This document shows positions 55,641-64,000 of a stretch of 64,000 nucleotides of DNA, piece after piece. Origin of the DNA: Eutypa lata (lineage: Eukaryota; Ascomycota; Sordariomycetes; Xylariales; Diatrypaceae). The DNA lies in NCBI GenBank assembly GCA_022661535.1, contig JAKULF010000010.1, forward strand, positions 496,001-560,000, given 5' to 3'. Under the pieces are notes generated by a model. That model saw only the letters and a list, made by a program, of their open reading frames with translations. It ran no database searches and was not told the origin of the DNA. The translations under genes were made by a program, and so were the position numbers. Position 1 is the stretch's first letter. Each line of letters starts with the position of its first letter.

Positions 55641-56528
55641 ATGTCGAACCACCGCTTCGGAATGACGGGGTTTGCCAAGACCCTCCTCGGTCTAGCCTCA
55701 GCCGCAACGGCAACAGATCTCTTCCTACCGCTGTACAACGCCCCCGGCACCAACGGCGCGAACTGGGCCTCGGTCCAAACGGCGCTTGCCAGCACGCCGG
55801 CCCTCTCCGCCACCATCGTCATCAACGTGAGCAACGGGCCGGGCACCGGCTCCGCCACGGAGGACTGGATCGCGGGAGGTCAGGCCCTGGGGAACCTGAA
55901 CAACGTCGACCTCGTCGGCTACGTGCACTCGACGCGGTGCACGCGCGCCCTGGCCGACGTGGAGGCCGACGTCCAGGCGTGGGCCGACTGGAAGGGCCAG
56001 GGCATCGCCATCAATGGCATCTTCGTGGACGAGGCGCCCAACGATGGGTCCTGCGTGGACTACATGCGCGACTTGACGGCGTTCATCCGCGACACGGCGG
56101 GGCTCGACGTCGTGGTGTATAACCCGGGGTTCCCGGCCACCGTGGGCGCGCTTGACGTGTACTACGCCCTCGGCCCGACGTTCATCTCGTCCCTGGAGAC
56201 GTGCTTCGCTGCTGCGACGAACGGCGAGGATCTGTGCGATGGCGCTTATACGGTCTATGACCAGGGTGGCTATGGTACGACGATTGATAGCACCCTGCGC
56301 GACTGGGTTGGCGTCGAGAACTACGCGAAGACGGCTATTCTGATCCATGGGTATCATGATACGAATGGGCTGTACACTGCCAACGACGAGACCCTGAGTG
56401 GGCTGCTGAGTGCTGTGGTAGAGAGGGATATTGGGGCCGCGGTTTTCACGACCAACCATTGGATTACCCCTGATGCTGAGCCTGCGGATATTGGAACGGT
56501 GGTTTCCTTGCTTGCAGCAGCGAATTAA
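55641..56528 (+). CDS. Spherulin-4 family secreted glycoside hydrolase-like protein (GH135-type), 295 aa
   Basis: A single exon from ATG 55641 to TAA at 56526-56528. The N-terminus (FAKTLLGLASAATA) looks like a modest signal peptide with cleavage near residue 25. The body matches the spherulin-4 fold throughout: DLFLPLYNAPG at the start, ATIVINVSNGPG, VGYVHSTR, the acidic motif GIFVDEAPNDG with D130-E131 as likely catalytic residues, VVYNPGFPA, and a final block of barrel strands (AILIHGYHD, GAAVFTTNHW). Characterised relatives such as Aspergillus Sph3 (GH135) act on galactosaminogalactan; related Ega3 is GH114. Which polysaccharide this enzyme uses cannot be read from sequence. No galactosaminogalactan biosynthesis gene is in the window. 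Coding DNA is strongly GC-biased compared with its flanks. Confidence 0.88.
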   Translation: MSNHRFGMTGFAKTLLGLASAATATDLFLPLYNAPGTNGANWASVQTALASTPALSATIVINVSNGPGTGSATEDWIAGGQALGNLNNVDLVGYVHSTRCTRALADVEADVQAWADWKGQGIAINGIFVDEAPNDGSCVDYMRDLTAFIRDTAGLDVVVYNPGFPATVGALDVYYALGPTFISSLETCFAAATNGEDLCDGAYTVYDQGGYGTTIDSTLRDWVGVENYAKTAILIHGYHDTNGLYTANDETLSGLLSAVVERDIGAAVFTTNHWITPDAEPADIGTVVSLLAAAN

Positions 56529-57243
56529 TCTTTCAAGTTGTCATTTACAACTCTTCCCATTGTAGAATGTTAGCTAAGCATTAGCTGGCACATGAATGAC
56601 AAATTATAAAAAGTTACGCAACGTTAAGATGTAACAATGTCTCACTACTTATGTCATTGATTGGTACCCGTCGCATTAGCAAGACATTCCCCCTGGCTTC
56701 CATACTACTGCAGCAACGCCCCGTCCCAGGAACCTGGATAAGATCTATGTGGAGAGTAGTCAACTAGAGGTAGTCTAGTAAGTTCAATGTAACATGGGTT
56801 AACTTCTGGTAGTATAACACTCCATATAAAGCACTACAGACGAAGTAGTCTTCCCTTTGACGCAGCATGAGCTTCCATCATTCTTAACTAGGCCGCCAAG
56901 CCAGAGGAAGCATGGCGTTTTGGGATCATTATCAAGGAGCCTTTCACAGACTGCATATGAAGTAAGCCACAGTTGTGTAACAGTCAATTTTGATGTTTCA
57001 ACGCCTGAAACGGTGGCTGAGCTTTGAAACGGAAAACACTACAAATTAAGGATCACAGATTAAATGAAGTTGAGAGACTGGATGTATGATGTGAAATATG
57101 AATTGTGGGGTATATATTATCGTCAACTACGCATACATCATCGTCGACATACAAAACAGATGCTCTACATCTCTATCAGGTTGTGGTCGCTAAGCGCACC
57201 ACTCCACCCTTACCACCCTTTTGACTAGCCCTATTACAACCAT
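56529..57243. other. Intergenic between convergent genes
   Basis: Shared 3' region of the spherulin-4 gene and the peptide transporter. A minus-strand frame at 56799-56987 is too short and unsupported. Confidence 0.6.
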
Positions 57244-59170
57244 TTATTGGGCCTTAGAGACAGGACGGGACAAGGGCACAGGCTCGCCACCGAGGTCCTT
57301 GCCGCGATAGTGTGACTTCGCAATGGTGTTCCACTTGTCCTCCTCCTTGTCGAGGTGACGGAAGCAGATCCAGAAGCCGACACCACCAAGGAAGGCCAGG
57401 ACGGCAATGACGGTGTAGTTCCAAACGAGAAGAGGGTCGGTAGAGAGCGGGACGAAGGCTTGACCGACAGCGGCCGCGAATGCGCTCATGAACAGGTTTA
57501 CGGACATGACCAACGACTTCATGTTCTCGGGCGCCTTGGAGAAAGCGTACTCGTACGAGGTCACGTTGGTGAAGATCTCAGAGATACCAATGAGAATGTA
57601 GGGCAGCGACTGTGCCCACACGTTGATCGGCGCGATACACTCAAGGTCCGTCGTGTAGGAGCCGCATGGAGACTTCCAGTAGATGTACTGCTGCATCACG
57701 GCTGCGGTGACCATCGAGAAAGAGCCGAAGAAGAAGCCGACACACATTCGCTTGATGGGGGTGAAACTGACGCCGAACTTGCGGAAGGCCGGGTAAATGA
57801 TGTGGTCCATGATGGGGATCATGATGACGATGGAGATGGGGTTCAGGTTCTGGATGATGTCGTTGGGGACCCCGTGCAGCTCCATGGTCGCCGCCTGGGA
57901 GGTCAGGTTACCAGTCATCTGGTTGTAGGCGAGGTGGAAGAGCGGCAGGAAGAGGAAGACCTTGCAGGCGAGCAGACCACGGCGGACCTCGTCAACCCAG
58001 GCATCGTCGTACGTCATCCAGACGGGCCGCTGGTCGATGGGGATGTTGGAGGGCCGGACGACCTCCCAGGAGAAGCTGCCCCAGCTGAGCCACTTGCCCT
58101 TCATGGCGTACCAGAACATGCGCATGAACTTGGACAGGACGGAGCCCGTGGGCGGCGACAGGATGTAGTTCTTGCGGCAGACGAAGAGGACGACGGGGGC
58201 GGCGGCGAACAGGATGGTGGGGAGCAGGAACGCGAGCCAGAACCCGATGAACTTCTCGACGTACACCATGGAGATCTGGCCGCACACCGACCCGATGTTG
58301 ATGGCGAAGTAGAAGTAGAGGAAGATGCGGGTGTTGGTCACGGCCGGGTCGACGATGACGCGCTCCCCCTTGCGCACCTCGACGCGCATCCGCGTGTCCC
58401 GGTTCTGCTCGGCCAGGAGCGGCGAGATGTTGGCCTTGAAGAAGCCCGTGCCCGTGCAGAGGATCATCATGCCGACGATGAAGGCGCCGAACGCCCCGTT
58501 GGGGTTCCGGAGCACCGAGGGGATGGACGAGACGACGAGGATGACGTGGGCGAACGTCGAGATCGCGATGGCCATGTGGATGACCTTGTATCGGCCGAAA
58601 TGGGCATCCGCAAGATAACCCCTGGGAAAGGAGTCAGCATTTTCGTTTTTGTTTTCTTCATTGATTATGCGCGTACGCCCAAGGAGAGCAATGCAGGAAA
58701 TCAGGGATAGGAGTGAGTACTCACCCAACCAAAGGCATCAGATAGGCGAAAAACTGGTTAAACAAGCCGATAGAAACAGAGGCCTGCAGACCCCGGTCGA
58801 GGGCACCAGCCTGGCCGGTGGCTCCGCCGGCACCGGTGGTGGAGCCCGGCGGCAGCGGCCGCTGCACGTAGTTGGTGTAGAGCACGGCGGAGCCGTAGTA
58901 GGAGAAACGCTCGCACAGCTCGCAGAAGGCGATGGTGAAGGCGGACCAGGGAATGCGGCCGCTGACGCGGCGCAGGGTGTGCATCTCCTCCTCGGTGGGC
59001 TTGTCGTCGTAGTCGAGGTCCTCGGAGCCGTGCGTGTCGGTGAGCTCGTGGATCTTCTCGACGTCGATCGAGCCGTGGCCCGCCTTGGTCTCCATGGTCG
59101 TCCCCAGGATCGTGGCGGAGGGGACGGCGGTTTTGGCGATCTCCGCCGTGTCAAGGGGGTCGGGATTCAT
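57244..59170 (-). CDS. PTR2: Proton-coupled oligopeptide transporter (POT/PTR2 family), 607 aa, two exons
   Basis: Exon 1 is 59170-58725 and exon 2 is 58621-57244; the intron (GTGAGT donor, CCCAG acceptor) splices in phase 2, completing VGGYLADAHFGRYK. The protein imports di- and tripeptides with protons across the plasma membrane. The first 75 residues are cytosolic and acidic. The E..ERFSYYG motif (about 85-95) is the proton-coupling signature in the first helix, and FYFAINIGS (about 250-258) is the second PTR2 signature. About twelve hydrophobic segments follow, with a large external loop containing SPCGSYTTDLEC. Length matches fungal PTR2 proteins. The gene symbol is by family; fungi have several paralogues. 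A pyrimidine-rich AGGAC-type repeat (read as GTCCT in the sense strand) lies three bases upstream of the ATG, inside the leader. Confidence 0.94.
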
Positions 59171-59173
59171 GGT

Positions 59174-59202
59174 AGGACAGGACAGGACAGGACAGGACAG
59201 GA
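59174..59202 (-). repeat. AGGAC pentanucleotide tract in the PTR2 leader
   Basis: Five perfect AGGAC units (GTCCT in the sense strand) end three bases before the start codon. Confidence 0.9.
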
Positions 59203-62200
59203 GTTTCTTGTACCTATTCCTCGTTATGGTATAACTCCTCGAGGGGATGGCTGGCTGGCTAGCTTGTGATGTTCCTCGGGCGTTGTCTCTTACGTAAAAA
59301 GACAAAGCGGTGAGGGAAGGGACGAGAGATCACAATGAAGGAGGAAGAGAGAAAAAAGCACGTCCCGAATGCTAGTTGAGGTGCGGTTTCATATAGGAAC
59401 TATATAGGGCATGCTGGAGGGGTTAGATCGATGTGCGGGGCGTGCTCCTCCTCCACGTTACATCTTGAATACAGTACTACAATGCCTAGGTAGTAAGGTT
59501 CCCGTCCCTGTCCCCCTTCAGCCCGGGGATGGTTGCACCCAATCTCGCCTCATCTAAATTGAACCTTTTCATGGGCGGCGGACAAGCCAACACGCGAGCG
59601 ATAATGATAGGGCGGGGGGAGGATACTACAGCTCCTACATCCAGTCTAGACGGCACAGATATTGTCCTTCCCATGCAAGCTGTCTGCTTCTGGAACTGGC
59701 GACCAAGAGCGACGATACGGTATCTCCTATGATAACCATCGGGCCCGATTCCTAACGAGGAAGGTGTTTGACGGAACTAGACCTTCCCTTGCCTGAAGCT
59801 ATAGGCTCTCGAACGGTTAACCGATGTCACTTCATCCCCTGCTCGGCAGCTTGGCGGGGCTGGGCGGCCGCTAGGGTCCACATGATTGATAACCGTTCGT
59901 TCGTTGGATATGGGGGATCAGGGATCAGCTACGGTCTCCATGGGTTTAGCGGCCTCCCGAACCGGATACCTACTGCATGGAAGACTCTCTGGAACTTCGC
60001 TAGAAGGTATAAAGCCTATCATCGTGACGGGATTGGTCGGTTGAGACCTCTTGGCCTGTGAGAGCATTTCGTTCCTACGAAAGGACGGTTGTCAAAGAAT
60101 ACCTATCCCTATGTTGGTAGCCGTCAGTCGTAATACCTACCTCTGGAATTACCTACTTTTACTTGTACCCAACTATCGGCGGCACCGCTGATATCTCTGC
60201 AACCCAAAGTGAGCCTGTGAGGTTGTCATGCTTGGAGGATTCGCGAACTAATGCCCGGCCTGATCCGCTAAACAAGAACAAGGTTATTATCAACACTTCG
60301 TCCGGACGTCCCTATTTGACACCCCACACAAGGTGGAGCTAATTAATTGAGCCGCTTTAAGTAAGCAACATTCTTTAACGGCGCGCTTAGTTTTAATATA
60401 ATTACTTAAGTAGGTATCAAAGCATAGAGACCGAATCGTTTCAATAAAAAAACGCCTTTGTTTCTGTCACTTCGAGCCATATCTGATAGGATGTTGATGG
60501 TATAGGGGTATGCGACAATCTTACCTAAGATATCTAGTTATGAAAAGGCCAATTGGGTTTGGGGAAGTGGTTACACAGTGGAAAGTGGGTAGTTTACATG
60601 CTTGGCTACCCTGCCAAGGATATGATAGTACTTGGCTGCAGCGCCAACCAGCAAATCAGGAATGAGGGGGGCAAGTCGAGATATCGGTTCATTATCCGCA
60701 TTCAGCAGAAGGATAAGACTGCTAATATTGCTACCTGCGCTTGGTAATGGGAAACGGTAAGCAGGAGTTACACCAAAGACAGAGTTCCTTCTCATGTAAC
60801 CGATGAGGCTCTACGAAGTATGTATGTAGGTAGAGTACATGTAATCAAGCACTCACACTCACGGAGCCTCACGCCGTTCTTTCTTTGTGAGACCCTCGCC
60901 CGAAGACGCTAACCCAAGGATACGAGTCAGGAATTCGCTTTAGAATTTTAAAGTTAGGCCCGTCTGCAAAAGTACCAACAAGAATTGTATCATCGGGGCT
61001 GAGGGCTTTCGCTGTCACATGCATCGATCTATCAGGCCATAGCAAGCAGTCGCAGTTACCGTGGCTCGCCGACTGCGACTCGGAGTCTTCCGTAGGGGTG
61101 AACCAAGTGGTCGGTATGATGAGGCTCTCTTCGCATACTACTTACTACCCAGCTGATAAGCTGGTGATGCACCGTGAACATGGAAGAACTTGATCTTGAT
61201 CTCCGCACGTCATACACCCACCACATGTATCTATGCCTACACTACATGTAGTTAGGAGACTTAAAGTACAGCACGGCCATTTCTGTGCGCCATGCAGTTC
61301 GGGACGAGAAAAAGCTTCGAAAGCTTAAAATCGCGCTGGTCAGAACTTGGTGGCTTTGCATTACCTAAAAGCTTGAGGAAATCCCCCAGATACATGTAGC
61401 TACTATTGCACTAGTGTGAAGGATACCAAATGATCGGGTGGTGTGTGTGTGTGTGTGTGTGTGTCAGAGACATCTCCTTGTGGGTGGAGTCGAGATATGC
61501 TGTAAGATCCTTTCAGTTCGGATTCCGGGAAGCGAAATATCTCAGGATGATATTCTTTAACTCCGCGTATCTATCAAGTTTCAATTTTACAAGTACAATT
61601 TCATTCATATGGAACATATGTATCTTTTCAAGTTCCCTTGCGAAGCGCATCACGTGCTCCGTATAGTAGTTATATACTAATACATACTACGTAGATAGTG
61701 TTGTCTATAAGGACAAACAGTTTCCTAAGTGAGTAAAACCAAGACCCAAAGGAAGCTTAGCAAGCGTGAATCATTTTTTTTTTGTTGTTGCCAAGTAGAA
61801 CTGTCTCTTGGGAGATTGAAAATAAAATACGAGTTTCTCTATGTATTTCACCGAGGGTGCTCTTGGCGGATATGATTGGAGAAGGCGGCACATCCCGGTC
61901 ACCATTCAGCTCCTTCAACAGGCTTAGGTAGATAGGGATCCTCCGTTCATGTGCTCACACTACCTATTCAATATTATCGCCAGATCCGGAACTGCTTCCG
62001 AGAATCATCAACCAACACCACAAGTTTGCTTGGCGCAGAGAGTTGTTGACACTTTCTAAACAAATTAATAAAAACTTATTTAATATTAAAAAAATCGTCA
62101 TTTGCTATGTTTCTTTGTCTATTACTTCGAAAATGCGAGTCAGGTCAAATTGAGGATCTAGAAGATGAAACGTTGCAAACTTGCCAGCTTCGATGCAGAT

Positions 62201-64000
62201 CGAGATCCGCGGACCACAACAATATTAACGCGATGATCTTCCACTAGGGCTTAGGATGTGATCGTACCAATAAACGTTTAGAAAGGTAGCATTATGTAGC
62301 TTACGATGTCCCCAGATAGATGTCTTCGCGTTGGCCCACTTGATCGCATCAGCTTTAGCCCTGCCCAACATATGTACCTCGCTTATCCATAATGCCGCCT
62401 CATACATATGTAGAAGTTAAATCTATCTCTATGCCTCTGGAGCCTGAACCGCGGTGCTGGGTAGAGGCCACGAGGGAAGTAGTAACGGTCATTCTCGGCC
62501 ACAAGTGTTCCGCTTTCAGTTTTCCGCCCTCCTTCAGTTCGGTAAACCAGGTTGTCCATAGTGCAAGTCGGCTTGAGGCGGCAATGCAGCCTTGTGGCAC
62601 GTCTATCAGTGTTAGCATCGATATGTTAATCGCTACCAATCACGTATAACTAGTTGGCCCCATAGCATAGATCTAGATCTCGCGCTGCTCTCGTTTACAC
62701 GCATAGCATGCATGTCACACACACTGTCTGTCACATTAAGGACCCTAGAGGGAATACCCAACTTTATCTAGACCCTTAACTGATGCTGTAGGTAGGTATC
62801 TTATCTAAGTTTGCGAGTCATTATACCATCTGTGGTGGCTGTTCAGTGAATCCCTGTAATAATGCCACAACAACCAACAGTCCCGTTCCAATCTTGATAT
62901 CCTATTAAGAGTCATGACTAAGGAGCTTGATCTTATAACATTACTTAATCTAACTAGGTTTATACGACCAGATGTGGCAAAGAGACAGCGAAATGCTAGG
63001 GAAAGGGCGATTCCCGACAATATGCTCGAATCTTCAGCTTTCTAGGATCATCTAGATAACAAACAAGCAGAGTCTCAATAGATGAACTAATCACTTAAGG
63101 GCCGAAAATGGGTTGTTCTCCTTTCAAAATATTCACTATGTCCAGACATGGGGCAGACCATACGGGGTGAGCCGCACTTTGTTAGGATACGTTCTCGTAG
63201 AAATATCACTGCCGTCGTCCTTGTTATCCAAGTCTTTATGATACCTATGTCACCTATTTTAAGCAGCGCTCTGCAAATATAGTAGTTTCAAATAACGGGG
63301 TTCGTCCAAGCAAACAAGCCGTCAAAACCTTGCATTATCTGACTTGCGCTTAAAATTGAAGTCTCTTCTTGCTTTGAGTTTTTGCTAATAAAACGGAGGC
63401 GATGCTATCGTTCTCTATATAAATAGATAGCTGGTGCTCTAGAGATTCCAAAAAAAAAATATGAGACTTGTAATAAGTCGGATTGAGTGAATGGTTATAT
63501 TACCATACATGCCTACTGAAGAAATATTTCTATATGAAACAAAGGTACACTGAGGTAATTCCACCTATAATAAGTTAGAAATGGGTATGGCCAATTATAA
63601 CCCCGTAGAGTCATCTAAGAATATTCTAATCGTAGATAGGACTACCATAGGAATGACATGGTATTTCTACTGAAAGTTATGCTAACATATATTAGCCATA
63701 GACAGAGAATGCCCCCTGACCATTATGGTTACACGGCAGCATCCGAGGAATTAAAGTTCGAATCGAGTTCTCATAACTGTATTGTGAAGCACTTATAAGT
63801 GTCACCATTGTTTATTATTCCTTGGATAGCCTAAACCAAGACTCCTCGTGTTTAAACTAGTACACCCGTTTGGTAGGACGTTACTCGCTATATCTTCTAA
63901 AGGCGGTCGCATCGAAAGCATGCCGAAATGTTTCGCCAGCGTCATCGACTGAAGGCCCGTCGACGAAGTCTGAGAACTACAAACAGTCGTCATCAGAGAG
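59203..64000. other. 4.8-kb terminal stretch, no supported gene
   Basis: The left 300 bases are the PTR2 promoter and leader. Beyond that I saw only short overlapping frames without motifs, such as 59768-60061, 60553-60747, 62392-62649 and 63802-63993. The last of these runs to within a few bases of the window edge and could belong to an exon outside it. A GT microsatellite lies at 61441-61464 and an A9 run near 63450. AT content rises toward the right end. Confidence 0.5.
61441..61464 (+). repeat. (GT)12 microsatellite
   Basis: Twelve perfect GT units in noncoding DNA. Confidence 0.95.

Noticed and set aside
57355..58710. 451-codon plus-strand frame, His/Asp/Glu-rich
   Set aside because: It lies antisense to the peptide transporter, whose membrane helices and POT signatures are unambiguous; it is a GC3 shadow.
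1..64000. Transposon, CRISPR, viral or rRNA elements
   Set aside because: No transposase or polymerase motifs, long terminal repeats, regular spacer arrays or rRNA segments were recognised by eye on either strand.

Overview
The window looks like nuclear DNA of a filamentous ascomycete (Pezizomycotina, probably Sordariomycetes; the class is inferred). The signs are short spliceosomal introns with GTAAGT/GTATGT-type donors and CTAAC-type branch sites, eukaryotic housekeeping proteins (AdoMet decarboxylase, Cfd1, thymidylate kinase, FAM32A), GPI-anchor-type wall proteins, a spherulin-4 hydrolase and a POT peptide transporter. Genes are sparse: coding sequence is GC-rich and sits as islands in AT-richer noncoding DNA peppered with TAGG/CCTA-type tracts and short microsatellites. 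I saw no transposase, reverse transcriptase, CRISPR array, rRNA or viral gene.

Layout. 1-7 kb: an orphan small gene (-), a Pol III tRNA-like unit with an intron (-), a glycine-rich GPI-type protein (-), and a FAM32A/DUF1754 gene (+). 7.6-9.9 kb: a six-exon intracellular alpha-amylase (-) with an in-frame TAG in exon 1. 13.4-14.7 kb: a Ser/Thr-rich GPI-type surface protein (-). 14.8-21.7 kb: a 7-kb gene desert. 21.7-30.4 kb: a long disordered protein with DPW and FGEF motifs (-), the Fe-S scaffold ATPase Cfd1 (+), and AdoMet decarboxylase (+) with a spliced upstream ORF in its leader. 32.1-40.1 kb: a four-span membrane protein (+), a T5orf172/MUG113 protein with a C-terminal membrane segment (+), and a seven-exon O-methyltransferase (-). 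41.8-43.6 kb: an orphan divergent protein kinase (+) and a possible tiny gene (+). 43.6-49.0 kb: a second desert. 49.0-59.2 kb: a KEN-box protein (+), thymidylate kinase with large low-complexity additions (+), a spherulin-4 family secreted hydrolase (+), and a PTR2-type peptide transporter (-). 59.2-64 kb: no convincing gene.

The genes are independent transcription units rather than a pathway cluster. I rebuilt exon structures by hand from splice signals and reading-frame continuity. For every multi-exon model the summed coding length is a multiple of three and family motifs run across the junctions. The observations most worth following are the spliced uORF before AdoMet decarboxylase, the two micro-exons (24 and 21 nt) carrying the amylase catalytic motif, the premature TAG in that otherwise intact amylase, and the Pol III unit with intact control boxes but no canonical anticodon loop.
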